33,982 nt of DNA from Candidatus Desulfobacula maris (GTDB lineage: Bacteria > Desulfobacterota > Desulfobacteria > Desulfobacterales > Desulfobacteraceae): NCBI GenBank assembly GCA_014383445.1, contig JACNHV010000363.1, positions 1,896-35,877 on the forward strand, written 5' to 3'. A program made the translations under genes and the position numbers. A model generated the notes under the pieces. It worked only from the letters and a program-made list of their open reading frames with translations. It was not told the origin of the DNA and did not search any database. This document shows, piece after piece, positions 15,376 through 23,920 of the stretch (positions are counted from its first letter, which is position 1; each line of letters starts with the position of its first letter).

Positions 15376-15522
15376 ATGATTAGCTTTGCCATAAATTTTG
15401 TCGGGTCATTTATGGAAAATGGCTTTTCACTCAATATTTATGATTTGTTTATTTATATGGCTGTATCAGGAATCACAAGTTATCTGGGGGCAAAACTGGC
15501 CATCAGGTATTTTAATTTATAA
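15376..15522 (+). CDS. Possible 48-residue small membrane protein
   Basis: An ATG four bases after the previous stop opens a 48-codon frame (MISFAINFVGSFMENG... to ...LAIRYFNL) ending at TAA 15520-15522. It is hydrophobic with one or two possible membrane segments. No clear ribosome site precedes it, but the tight spacing would allow coupled translation. It ends 32 bases before the exporter gene. Conservation in relatives is needed to be sure it is real. Confidence 0.42.
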   Translation: MISFAINFVGSFMENGFSLNIYDLFIYMAVSGITSYLGAKLAIRYFNL

Positions 15523-15554
15523 TTGTTACGTATATTTTTAAAAAGGAGAATCAA

Positions 15555-17249
15555 ATGAAAAAAATTGTTATGTGTTTCATTATGATGACGCTGGTTTTAC
15601 TCTTTACAGTGTCAGGGTCTTTTGCTGCAAACTCAATATCGGCATCTTCCTATAAGGCAGGAGATGTGGTTGAGATTAAAGGCAAGATCGCACCGGGCCA
15701 GGATCTGTATATTGCCATTGCCCAGCAGGAAATGTTTTCACCAAACGACACCAACGGTGTTCATGAAATTAAAAGGTTTAAAAGCGATAGTAAAAAGAGC
15801 GGGTTTTCTCTGGATACAAAAATTCCGCCCCTTTATTATCTGATCACCAATGCACCGGACAAATTCGGTAAAGTAGACAAGAAAAAATTTGGCGGCCCTT
15901 CAGTTCTTTTGAAAAAAGGCCAAGGCCTTTACAGCACCACCATGTTCTATCTGAATAAGAAATTATCTGATGTTGATGCAACTGCCCGGGGTATGCTCGG
16001 ACCCATCAAATCAGACGAACAATGGAATTTTCTCAGATATGCCAATGAAAGTAGTTATGGTATCAATACCATTACCAAAGAGGGTAGCAAAAAAGGGAAA
16101 ATAGATATTTTTTCAAGATCTGTCATTACTGACAAGTCCAGCGGCAATTACTGGGATAAAGGCACATCTATAAAACTTGATAAAGCAACTGGTGAATTTA
16201 CAGCTTCCTTTAAATCCTTCAGGCATACCCCTCCTAATACCAAGTTTGATGTGTATGTAAATAGTGCAAAAATTGGAGATTATACACTGGAGAAAAACGG
16301 GTTCTGGATGTCCAAGGGTTACAGATATATGAATCCTTTATGGATTGTCATCGGTGCTATTCTTGTGGGAACTTATTTTTCCATGATCGGTGCAGCCGGT
16401 GGTATGCTCATGGCGGCTTTCCAGGTGTTGTTTGTCAGCACTGCAGGCCCTGTGGGTATCAATGCTGCCAATGTTTTAAAGCCTTCCAATATAGCCCTGA
16501 CCCTGTTTTCCCCATTGGGAGCTTTCTGGCGGTATGCAATGGTTGAAAAACGTGTTGCATGGCCTGTGGGGATCTCCTTTGGCCTGGGTATTTTTATCGG
16601 TTCCATCTGGCTGGGAAAATATGTTTCAGCCCTTCTTCCCATGAAAGCTTACCAGGAATGGCTGGCTATTCTGGTGCTTATCATGGGCATCAAGACTTTG
16701 ATGGAGATGACTCCCAAGGCCATGGATAAAAGAAAAAACATCAAGGCCATGACCCAGAAATTTAATAAAGAGGTTGCTGCAGCAAAAGCTGAAGGCCGTT
16801 CTGCACAAATGGGCAGTATTGAGCCTGTAAAAACTGGTCTGACGGATTACAGATTTAAATTCTGGGGTGAAGAATTCCAGATCAACCCATTGCTTTTTGC
16901 ATTCCTTGGTATTTTCATTGGTATAGTATCCAGATCCTTTGGTATAGGCGGCGGATTCCTTCTGGTACCTGCCATGACCACTTTGGCTGCTCTTCCAATG
17001 TATGTGGCAGTTCCCATATCTTTGATCGGAACCTGCTTTTCCAGTATCGGTTCATTTATCGGATATCTCGTGGCAGGATACCTGCCTGACATGACTCTTG
17101 GTATTTCTATTATTATTGGCGGATTTGCCGGTGGTATGCTTGGCAGTCGTGCCCAGAAAATGTTCTCTGAAATGACCTTAAAGGTTGTTCTTGCGATTAC
17201 ATTGTTCTTCTTATTTTTCAGATTTTTCAAGATTGAAATATGGATCTAA
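15555..17249 (+). CDS. TauE/SafE-family exporter with large periplasmic N-terminal domain
   Basis: This 564-residue protein starts after AAAAAGGAG. It has a Sec signal (cleavage near SFAANS) and a periplasmic domain of about 240 residues (SASSYKAGDVVEIKGKIAPG...). The membrane part from about residue 265 has the two glycine-rich repeats of the TauE/SafE (DUF81) family: GTYFSMIGAAGGMLMAAFQ with INAANVLK, and GIVSRSFGIGGGFLLVPAM with a later GGFAGGMLGSRAQ. A charged cytoplasmic loop of about 60 residues separates the halves. The family exports sulfite, sulfoacetate and related organosulfur anions. The periplasmic extension is longer than in the bare 250-residue family members and may capture or process the substrate (inference). 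It lies between the flavoprotein and the molybdoenzyme. Confidence 0.87.
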   Translation: MKKIVMCFIMMTLVLLFTVSGSFAANSISASSYKAGDVVEIKGKIAPGQDLYIAIAQQEMFSPNDTNGVHEIKRFKSDSKKSGFSLDTKIPPLYYLITNAPDKFGKVDKKKFGGPSVLLKKGQGLYSTTMFYLNKKLSDVDATARGMLGPIKSDEQWNFLRYANESSYGINTITKEGSKKGKIDIFSRSVITDKSSGNYWDKGTSIKLDKATGEFTASFKSFRHTPPNTKFDVYVNSAKIGDYTLEKNGFWMSKGYRYMNPLWIVIGAILVGTYFSMIGAAGGMLMAAFQVLFVSTAGPVGINAANVLKPSNIALTLFSPLGAFWRYAMVEKRVAWPVGISFGLGIFIGSIWLGKYVSALLPMKAYQEWLAILVLIMGIKTLMEMTPKAMDKRKNIKAMTQKFNKEVAAAKAEGRSAQMGSIEPVKTGLTDYRFKFWGEEFQINPLLFAFLGIFIGIVSRSFGIGGGFLLVPAMTTLAALPMYVAVPISLIGTCFSSIGSFIGYLVAGYLPDMTLGISIIIGGFAGGMLGSRAQKMFSEMTLKVVLAITLFFLFFRFFKIEIWI

Positions 17250-17284
17250 ATATTCACCGATAACCATGAGTTGCACGCTCGCAA

Positions 17285-17317
17285 CAAAATGGGTAGGGTT
17301 TTACCCTGCCCATTTTG
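17285..17317 (+). other. Intercistronic hairpin before molybdoenzyme gene
   Basis: CAAAATGGGTAGGG (17285-17298) pairs with CCCTGCCCATTTTG (17304-17317), 14 pairs with one T-G and a five-base loop. No T-run follows, so it is more likely an mRNA processing or stability element than a full terminator. It separates the exporter from the catalytic genes. Confidence 0.6.
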
Positions 17318-17393
17318 GGCTTGCAGGCAAAACAATATTAAGCTCAATATAATCCAGGATTAGTATAAGGTTCTGTGGATTTGGAGGAATTAA

Positions 17394-19478
17394 ATGGAAA
17401 AAGAAGTATATAGTTTATGTTTTATGTGCTCGATAAGATGCCCCATCAGGGTGCTTGCCAAGGATGGCCAGGTAACGTGGATTGAAGGAAATCCCCATGT
17501 GCCTGGAATGGAAGGAAGCCTCTGTCCACGGGGTGTTGCCGGGATTAATATGCTTTATGATGATCAAAGGGTACAGTCACCCATGATCCGCATTGGTGAG
17601 AGGGGCTCTGGACAATGGCGCAAGGCAACCTGGGATGAGGCCCTTGATTTGGTTGGGAATAAACTCAAAGGTATAATTGATGAACATGGCGGCCACAGCG
17701 TTGTTCTTGGGGAACGTACCCAGCTTGCAACCCATGTAAGCAAGACCTTTCTAAAAGCAATTAAATCTCCCAATCATTTTACCCATGATGCCCTTTGCAA
17801 AGGCTCGGTAAACACAGCCTGCAGGTCCCTGTTTGGCTATACAGACGGTGAGATAGGCATTGACTATAAAAACACAAAAAATATTGTTTTATTTGGCCGC
17901 AATATTTTTGAGGCAGTTGCTGTAAAAGAAGTGAACAACCTGATGTATGCCTTGGAGCATGGAGCAAAGATGACCTATATTGACCCAAGGGTCAGTATAA
18001 CAGCTACAAAAGCTCACCGATATTGGATGATCAGACCTGGAACCGACCTGGCCCTTAATTATGCCCTGATAAATATTATTTTAAGTGAACGCCTTTATGA
18101 TGCCGCATATGTTAATAAATGGGTACATGGATTTAAAGAACTACAGGAATTTGTCAATGATTACACTCCAGAATGGGCAGAAAAAGAAACCGGTATCTCT
18201 GCCAATGAAATTATAGACTTTGCAAGAGAAATCAGCCGGGATAAACCCAATGTGATTTTTCACTTTGGATACAGGGGAGCCAACCATGTGAATGAGATTT
18301 ATATGCGCCGCTCCATTTTGATTTTAAATGCTCTTATGGGAAGCATTGAATCACAGGGCGGGCTGTTCTTTAAAAAAGGGCCAGGAGCAGAAGGAGGCAA
18401 GCCTGCAAGAAAGCTGGTTTCCCAGGAATTCCCAAAGATTGATGTCCCAAGGTTTGATAAGGCAGGAACACCGGATTTTCCACTTCCTGATCCAGCCCAT
18501 GGTGTTGGACAAATTCTGCCCTATGCTATTTTAAATGAAGACCCATACCCAATAAAAGCATTGATTGCCTATCGTTTTGATCCTTTGATGTCCATTGCAG
18601 ATACAAATTTGACAAAAAAAGCTTTGGACAAACTTGATCTGATTGTCACAATTGATATCAATTACAGTGATATAGCATGGTATTCAGATGTAATTCTGCC
18701 GGAATCAACTTATCTTGAGCGTACAGACTGTGTTCAGCAGATGAATGGCCTAAAGCCCCAGATGTTTCTACGTCAGCAGGTAGTGGAGCCCCGTTATGAT
18801 ACATGGGATGGGGTTATGATATTAAAGCAGATTGCAGAACGGATAGGCACTGGCGAGTATTTCCCGTATAATAGTGTGGATGAGCTTGTTGACTGGCAAC
18901 TGGAGGGGACTGGTTTTGTCCGGGATGATTTTAATAAAAAAGGATTTGTCGCCTATGGTAAAAAACAGATTTTCTGGGATCGTGAAGAAGGCTTAAAATT
19001 TAAGACTCCTTCAGGGAAAATTGAAATCAAATCCTCACTTCTTGAAGATGCGGGTTTTTCATCTTTTCCAGCCTATGAAAGTATTGAACCGCCACCTGAA
19101 AATAAATTCCGACTGGTTGTTGGACGTAATGCCCAGCATACCCATGTGTCCACCCAGAACAATGAGTATCTGAACTATATTTGTTCTGAAAATGAATTAT
19201 GGATTAATGACAAGAAAGCTGCTAAATTAGGCATCAATAATGGTGACCAGATTAAGGTTACTTCTGCTGTCGGACAAGGGACAATAAAAGCCAAGGTAAC
19301 CAATTTAATCCATCCTGAGGCTGTTTTTATGATCCATGGATTTGGACATGAGGCAAAATCTGCCAGCCGTTCTTTTGCCAAGGGTGTGTCTGATGCTTTA
19401 TTGCAGGAAAATATTTATGACAAGATAGGAGGCAGTCCGGCATATCACGATACATTTATAAGCGTTGAACCGCTTTAA
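17394..19478 (+). CDS. Cytoplasmic molybdopterin oxidoreductase, PsrA/PhsA-like catalytic subunit
   Basis: This 694-residue member of the DMSO-reductase superfamily has a bis-MGD cofactor fold. The N-terminal [4Fe-4S] site is Cys9, Cys12, Cys16 and Cys44 (LCFMCSIRC; GSLCPRG). The likely molybdenum ligand is the cysteine in THDALCKGSVNTAC, a context typical of polysulfide/thiosulfate reductases, rather than the selenocysteine or CH context of formate dehydrogenases. GAKMTYIDPRVS, MIRPGTDLALNYALIN and the C-terminal VVGRNAQHTHVSTQNNEYL are cofactor-binding features. There is no Tat signal, so it stays in the cytoplasm, unlike classic PsrA. GGAGG precedes the start. The following genes supply a ferredoxin and NuoEFG-like modules, so electrons go to or from NAD(H). 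The substrate is unknown; a sulfur compound is favoured by the exporter. Confidence 0.88.
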   Translation: MEKEVYSLCFMCSIRCPIRVLAKDGQVTWIEGNPHVPGMEGSLCPRGVAGINMLYDDQRVQSPMIRIGERGSGQWRKATWDEALDLVGNKLKGIIDEHGGHSVVLGERTQLATHVSKTFLKAIKSPNHFTHDALCKGSVNTACRSLFGYTDGEIGIDYKNTKNIVLFGRNIFEAVAVKEVNNLMYALEHGAKMTYIDPRVSITATKAHRYWMIRPGTDLALNYALINIILSERLYDAAYVNKWVHGFKELQEFVNDYTPEWAEKETGISANEIIDFAREISRDKPNVIFHFGYRGANHVNEIYMRRSILILNALMGSIESQGGLFFKKGPGAEGGKPARKLVSQEFPKIDVPRFDKAGTPDFPLPDPAHGVGQILPYAILNEDPYPIKALIAYRFDPLMSIADTNLTKKALDKLDLIVTIDINYSDIAWYSDVILPESTYLERTDCVQQMNGLKPQMFLRQQVVEPRYDTWDGVMILKQIAERIGTGEYFPYNSVDELVDWQLEGTGFVRDDFNKKGFVAYGKKQIFWDREEGLKFKTPSGKIEIKSSLLEDAGFSSFPAYESIEPPPENKFRLVVGRNAQHTHVSTQNNEYLNYICSENELWINDKKAAKLGINNGDQIKVTSAVGQGTIKAKVTNLIHPEAVFMIHGFGHEAKSASRSFAKGVSDALLQENIYDKIGGSPAYHDTFISVEPL

Positions 19479-19508
19479 TTAATAAAAATTGGATTTGAGA
19501 GGAAAACC

Positions 19509-20030
19509 ATGAGTAAATATTTTATGTTGCAGGATCAGCAGAAATGTATTGGCTGCCATGCCTGCGAAATACAATGTAAAAGTCATAAAGGACTGCCTAA
19601 TGGACCTAACCCCTGCCAGATCATTCCAGTGGGACCCCAGATGATTAATGATCTTCCCAGGGCATCTTTTATTTTTATGCCCTGCTTTCATTGTGAAAAT
19701 CCCTGGTGTGTGTCAGCCTGTCCTACGGGTGCCATGAAACGGCGCAGCAAGGATGGTATAGTGTTTGTAGATCATAATCTTTGTGTGGGATGTAAAACAT
19801 GTATTACTGCATGTCCTTGGGGAGCACCCCAATGGAATCCTGAAATCGGTAAAGTGGTGAAGTGTGATTATTGCATGAACAGGATAGATGAAGGGTTAAA
19901 ACCAGCATGTGTGACAACCTGCCTTACCCATTGCCTGAATTTTGGACAGACTGAACATATGCCGTTAATCAAGCGGGAAAGGTATGCCAAAGCAATGGCT
20001 GCATCCAAAGGTGCTGCTATTCACGATTAA
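19509..20030 (+). CDS. Four-cluster ferredoxin subunit (DmsB/PsrB/HycB type)
   Basis: This 173-residue protein carries cysteines for four [4Fe-4S] clusters: CIGCHACEIQC, CFHCENPWCVSACP, CVGCKTCITACP and CDYC with a later CVTTC/C set. This is the standard electron-transfer subunit partnered with bis-MGD enzymes. It has no signal peptide, so it is cytoplasmic like the catalytic subunit 30 bases upstream. A GAGAGGA site precedes the start. It would relay electrons between the molybdenum subunit and the NuoF-like subunit. A hairpin lies directly after the stop. Confidence 0.92.
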   Translation: MSKYFMLQDQQKCIGCHACEIQCKSHKGLPNGPNPCQIIPVGPQMINDLPRASFIFMPCFHCENPWCVSACPTGAMKRRSKDGIVFVDHNLCVGCKTCITACPWGAPQWNPEIGKVVKCDYCMNRIDEGLKPACVTTCLTHCLNFGQTEHMPLIKRERYAKAMAASKGAAIHD

Positions 20031-20036
20031 ATTATG

Positions 20037-20069
20037 ACAGGGGTGGTTTTTTGTTTTAAGCACCCCTGT
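20037..20069 (+). other. Intercistronic hairpin before nuoE-like gene
   Basis: ACAGGGGTG (20037-20045) pairs perfectly with CACCCCTGT (20061-20069) around a T-rich 15-base loop. No T-run follows. It sits seven bases after the ferredoxin stop and may set the relative amounts of upstream and downstream mRNA. Confidence 0.55.
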
Positions 20070-20156
20070 ACTAAAATAATCTCCTACACTGCTGTATTTT
20101 ACAAGCGGCAATATATTTAGTATTTATTATAAAAAAATTAAGAAGGCTTGTATTCA

Positions 20157-20612
20157 ATGGACTTAAAAGCGGTCAATGAAATTTTATCGCACTTTCCCCA
20201 AGGAAGAGGCAATTTAATTGGTATTCTCCATGAAGTGCAGAATCATTTCAGCTATCTGCCTGAAGCAGAATTAAGGCATATTTCAAAAAAAATAGATATC
20301 CCCATCACCCAGATTTACAGTGTTGCAAATTTTTATAATAGATTCAGCCTGACACCCAAGGGGCATAATCAAATCTGTGTCTGCATGGGCACTGCATGCC
20401 ATGTCAAGGGTTCTGAAAAAATAATGAATGAACTTCAGGAAAAACTGCAGATCCAAAAAGGGCAAACAACGCATGATCTGCAGTTCTCACTGGATGAAGT
20501 CCGGTGTATCGGTGCCTGCGGCCTTGCCCCTGCCGTGGTGATCAATGAGGATACCCATGGATTGGTAAAGCCGAAAATGGTGGGTAAGATTTTAAGTAAA
20601 TATAAACCATAA
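20157..20612 (+). CDS. NuoE-like thioredoxin-fold [2Fe-2S] subunit
   Basis: ATG 20157 (151 residues) is chosen over the in-frame TTG nine bases earlier, because the AGAAGG site at 20141-20146 is well spaced from the ATG and almost touches the TTG. The four [2Fe-2S] cysteines are present: CMGTAC and RCIGAC. The N-terminal helices (ILHEVQNHFSYLPEAEL; ITQIYSVANFYNRF) match the NuoE/HoxE/HymA family. It would pair with the NuoF-like protein encoded 27 bases downstream and carry electrons in the NAD(H) diaphorase module. Confidence 0.92.
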   Translation: MDLKAVNEILSHFPQGRGNLIGILHEVQNHFSYLPEAELRHISKKIDIPITQIYSVANFYNRFSLTPKGHNQICVCMGTACHVKGSEKIMNELQEKLQIQKGQTTHDLQFSLDEVRCIGACGLAPAVVINEDTHGLVKPKMVGKILSKYKP

Positions 20613-20639
20613 ATAAAATGTGGATATAGGCTTTTAATT

Positions 20640-22421
20640 ATGAATGCGAAAAACAACGATTCCATAGTCATCAGTGTTTGTACTGGTACCGGTGGTGTTG
20701 CCACTGGCGGGTATAAGGTTATTGATGCCTTTAAGGAAGAACTGGCAAAGATCAACTCTACAGCCAAAATAGGTCCCAGGACCCATAAAGTGGGATGCAG
20801 GGGATTCTGTGCAAAAGATGTGCTTGTAGATGTTGATATAAACGGAGAAATAGAAACCTATCAGCATGTAACAGCTGACAAAGCCCGTGAAATTGTTGCA
20901 TCTCATATTCTCGGCAAAGAGCCTGTAAAAAAATGGCTGGTAAAAGAGGATTATCATAATTTCCATGACAAACAGCAAAAGCTTGTTCTGGCAGATTGCG
21001 GCAAGATCAATCCTGAATCCATTGATGAATATCTGGCAATAGGCGGATATAATAGTTTAAAAAAGTCCTTGTCCATGGAACCGGAAGAAATAATAGACAT
21101 CATTAAAAAAGCCGGGTTAAGGGGCAGAGGCGGAGGAGGATTTCCTGCCGGGATAAAATGGGAAAGCTGCAGAAATGCCAAAGGAAACCCAAAATATGTG
21201 CTCTGCAATGCTGATGAAGGTGACCCAGGAGCATTCATGGACCGCTCCATTGTTGAAGGAGATCCCCATTTGATGTTGGAAGGCATGATTATCGGGGCCT
21301 TTGCCATAGGCTCTCCTGAAGGCTATGTCTACATAAGGGCAGAGTATCCCCTGGCCGTTGACAGACTCTGCCTGGCCCTTGACCAAGCCAGGGAACGGGG
21401 TTTTCTTGGAGAAAATATTTTTGGCAGTGATTTTTCATTTGATATCAAGATAGTGCTTGGTGCAGGAGCTTTTGTCTGCGGTGAGTCAACCGCCTTGATG
21501 ACCTCCATTGAAGATAAGCCTGGAGAACCACGTCCCAAATATGTGCATACCACTGACAAGGGGCTATGGGGCAAACCCAGCAACTTGAATAATGTTGAAA
21601 CCTGGGCCAATGTTCCCATGATCATTGAAAAGGGAGCTGACTGGTATGCATCCATTGGAACTGAAAAAAGCAAGGGCACCAAGATTTTTTCTCTGGTGGG
21701 AAAAATAAATAATACGGGCCTTGTTGAGGTGCCCATGGGCATCACATTAAGGGAAATTATCTATGATATTGGTGGAGGAATTCCCAGAAAGAAAGAGTTT
21801 AAAGCTGTCCAGACAGGCGGCCCTTCAGGCGGATGTCTGCCAGCCAGTTTTCTTGACAAGCCCGTTGATTATGAAACCCTTTATGAAGCAGGCTCCATGA
21901 TGGGCTCAGGTGGTATGGTTGTCCTGGATGAAGATTCCTGCATGGTTGATGTCTCCCGGTATTTCTTGGACTTTTGCAAGGATGAAGGATGCGGCCAATG
22001 CACCCCCTGCAGGGAAGGTGTGGCCCATATGGTGAGAATTCTTACGCAAATCACTGAAGGAAAAGGCAGTCTGGCCCATATTGATCTTCTGGAAGAGCTT
22101 GCCCAAATGATCCAGGATACATCCCTTTGTGCTCTGGGGACATCTGCGCCAAACCCTGTGCTCTCCACTTTGATGTATTTTCGGGATGAATATAAAGCCC
22201 ATGTGGTTGATAAAAAATGTCCGGCCGGTGTATGCAGGAACTTGACAACCTTTGTTATTGATGAAGACCTTTGTACCGGATGCACCCTGTGTGCCAGAAA
22301 TTGCCCGGCAGGTGCCATTTACGGGGAAAAAAAAGAAGTCCATTTCATAGAACAGGACAAGTGCACAAAATGCCGTGTCTGTTATGACAGCTGCAAGTTT
22401 GAAGCGGTGAAAAAAGGATAG
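20640..22421 (+). CDS. NuoF/HymB-like flavoprotein subunit, NAD(H)-binding
   Basis: This 593-residue subunit carries FMN and NAD(H) sites. GLRGRGGGGFPAG and CNADEGDPGAF are the nucleotide motifs, and CGQCTPCREG with a later SLCALG gives the N3-type [4Fe-4S] site. The C-terminus adds two ferredoxin clusters (CTGCTLCARNCPAGA; CTKCRVCYDSCKF), as in bifurcating hydrogenase and formate dehydrogenase subunits. The N-terminal thioredoxin-like domain has Cys14, Cys53 and Cys57, but residue 19, where the second cluster ligand (GTGC) is usual, is glycine (CTGTGG). That cluster may be lost. It lies between the NuoE-like and NuoG-like genes and is the likely NAD(H) entry or exit point. Confidence 0.93.
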   Translation: MNAKNNDSIVISVCTGTGGVATGGYKVIDAFKEELAKINSTAKIGPRTHKVGCRGFCAKDVLVDVDINGEIETYQHVTADKAREIVASHILGKEPVKKWLVKEDYHNFHDKQQKLVLADCGKINPESIDEYLAIGGYNSLKKSLSMEPEEIIDIIKKAGLRGRGGGGFPAGIKWESCRNAKGNPKYVLCNADEGDPGAFMDRSIVEGDPHLMLEGMIIGAFAIGSPEGYVYIRAEYPLAVDRLCLALDQARERGFLGENIFGSDFSFDIKIVLGAGAFVCGESTALMTSIEDKPGEPRPKYVHTTDKGLWGKPSNLNNVETWANVPMIIEKGADWYASIGTEKSKGTKIFSLVGKINNTGLVEVPMGITLREIIYDIGGGIPRKKEFKAVQTGGPSGGCLPASFLDKPVDYETLYEAGSMMGSGGMVVLDEDSCMVDVSRYFLDFCKDEGCGQCTPCREGVAHMVRILTQITEGKGSLAHIDLLEELAQMIQDTSLCALGTSAPNPVLSTLMYFRDEYKAHVVDKKCPAGVCRNLTTFVIDEDLCTGCTLCARNCPAGAIYGEKKEVHFIEQDKCTKCRVCYDSCKFEAVKKG

Positions 22422-22430
22422 GGAGAGAAT

Positions 22431-23252
22431 ATGGCCAAGACGGTTAATTTGATAATAAATGGTAAGAAAATTAAATCTTCGGCAGGTTCAACAGTTCTTG
22501 AAGCAGCTCAGAAAGAGGGTATTTATATTCCCACCCTGTGCCACCATAATGCACTTGATCCTGAAGGGACCTGCAGGCTTTGCATTGCTGAATTCAGCGG
22601 ATCAATCCGTAACTCCATAAGAATTTCATGTATTCAGGAAGTAAAAGAAGACCTAGTTGTTGAAACGGAAACCGAACGGATTAATAAGAGCAGGCGGCTT
22701 ATACTGGAACTCTTGCTTGGTCGAGCCCCGGAAGCAAGTGCTGTGATAGATCTTGCTGCAAAATACGGGGTGACAAAAAGCCGTTTTCTGACCGGTGAAA
22801 GCAATGACTGTATTTTGTGCGGACGTTGCGTAAGGGTCTGCAGGGACAAGATAGGTGTCCATGCCCTGTGTTTTGTCAACAGGGGACCTGCCAGGAAAAT
22901 AACAACAGCTTTTGAGAGGTTGTCAGAATATTGTATTGGATGCGGTGCCTGTGCCAATGTCTGCCCGACAGGTGCCATTAAGGTAGAAGACAAGGGCGAC
23001 CAGCGAAAAATTTTCACATGGGAACAGGTAACGGCCCGGTTTACCCTTGAACAATGTGAACATTGCGGTAAACCCTTTGCGCCAAAACGATATCTGGAGC
23101 TCATCAATAAAAAAGCATATAATCCCAAGGGCCTTGAATTTGTAGATTATATCTGTCCGGATTGTTTTAAACAACATGACCGTTTGTCAGATAAGAGGCG
23201 GGAAGGGGCTTTGAGGAAGGCGGTCAATAAATGGTCAGTACCAAGGGGATAA
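22431..23252 (+). CDS. NuoG N-terminus-like iron-sulfur subunit
   Basis: This 273-residue protein has a plant-type [2Fe-2S] domain (Cys37, Cys48, Cys51, Cys67). Two [4Fe-4S] motifs follow: CILCGRCVRVCRDKIG and CIGCGACANVCPTGA. The His-Cys3 cluster usually found between these regions in NuoG is not seen; the segment reads LELLLGRAPEASAVIDLAAKYG. The C-terminus has two CxxC pairs (CEHCGKPFAPKRY; YICPDCF) resembling the tail of HycF-type ferredoxins and of the GltD-like protein of this operon. It starts nine bases after the NuoF-like stop with GGGAGA. It would link the diaphorase to the ferredoxin and molybdenum subunits. Confidence 0.9.
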   Translation: MAKTVNLIINGKKIKSSAGSTVLEAAQKEGIYIPTLCHHNALDPEGTCRLCIAEFSGSIRNSIRISCIQEVKEDLVVETETERINKSRRLILELLLGRAPEASAVIDLAAKYGVTKSRFLTGESNDCILCGRCVRVCRDKIGVHALCFVNRGPARKITTAFERLSEYCIGCGACANVCPTGAIKVEDKGDQRKIFTWEQVTARFTLEQCEHCGKPFAPKRYLELINKKAYNPKGLEFVDYICPDCFKQHDRLSDKRREGALRKAVNKWSVPRG

Positions 23253-23335
23253 TATCATCCTTAAGAAACCTGTGTCTTGTGCACTGATTTTTAGTGAAAA
23301 TAAATTCAAATTAGATTCTGTGGATATTAAAATTG

Positions 23336-23920
23336 ATGGATAGTTTTCTGGACAGAGCTTGGGAGTTAATTTATGCCTTTTTGACAGGTGTTGTGGTGTT
23401 TCTGAATACTCTGTTCTCTCCTCTTGAGGCCCTGGGCCCGGGGTTTGTAATATTTGTTCTTGCATTTATTGTCGTTATTTTCACAAGAATTATAGCGCGA
23501 TTTTATGTGACCAAAAGATATGTCCATCTGGGAAAACAATTTCAACACTGGAAGGGTGTGCGGGATGAGGCCATAAAACATCCTGACAGGGAAAAAGGTA
23601 AGGCTCTGGCAAAAAATATTGACCAGGCCGAATTAAACAAGGCCTATTATGATTATTTCTTTGAAGGCTTGTTAAAGCATTTTATCGGCAATGTCCTTCC
23701 CATCTTGTTGATGGTTTCCTATATTACAACCATATATACGCCGGCAAACCTTTTAAAACGATTCGGAGAAAAATGGGTATTTTCCTTTACATTCAGGTCC
23801 TCCCAGGTAAATGTAAGCTCCCTGCTCTGGTTTGTTATTTGTCTGATCCTGTCTTTTATACTCTGGGCCGTAATAAAAAAGGTTATTAAGAAAAGATATG
23901 ATAAAAAATCGTCTGCCTAG
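23336..23920 (+). CDS. Membrane protein, possibly EMC3/TMCO1-like (DUF106, Oxa1 superfamily)
   Basis: This protein of about 194 residues starts at ATG 23336; a TTG lies directly before it. It has a membrane helix at about 32-54 (LGPGFVIFVLAFIVVIFTRIIA), a charged, probably coiled cytoplasmic segment (YVTKRYVHLGKQFQHWKGVRDE... NKAYYDYFFEG), and helices near 115-135 and 160-182. This order resembles DUF106/EMC3-type members of the YidC/Oxa1 superfamily, but I make that link by eye only. It is the first of three tightly overlapping membrane genes leading to the histidine kinase, so it may be part of the sensor or help insert it. Confidence 0.75.
   Translation: MDSFLDRAWELIYAFLTGVVVFLNTLFSPLEALGPGFVIFVLAFIVVIFTRIIARFYVTKRYVHLGKQFQHWKGVRDEAIKHPDREKGKALAKNIDQAELNKAYYDYFFEGLLKHFIGNVLPILLMVSYITTIYTPANLLKRFGEKWVFSFTFRSSQVNVSSLLWFVICLILSFILWAVIKKVIKKRYDKKSSA

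Noticed and set aside
17394-19478. Formate dehydrogenase as the firm name for the molybdoenzyme
   Set aside because: The Mo-ligand context (ALCKGSVNTAC) resembles polysulfide/thiosulfate reductases and no in-frame TGA selenocysteine is needed, so the substrate is left open.
20148-20156. TTG start of the NuoE-like gene
   Set aside because: The AGAAGG site almost touches the TTG but is well spaced from ATG 20157.
21329-22343. Several long minus-strand frames (130-145 codons) inside the NuoF-like gene
   Set aside because: They are antisense shadows of a gene with clear motifs; no ribosome sites or recognisable protein features.
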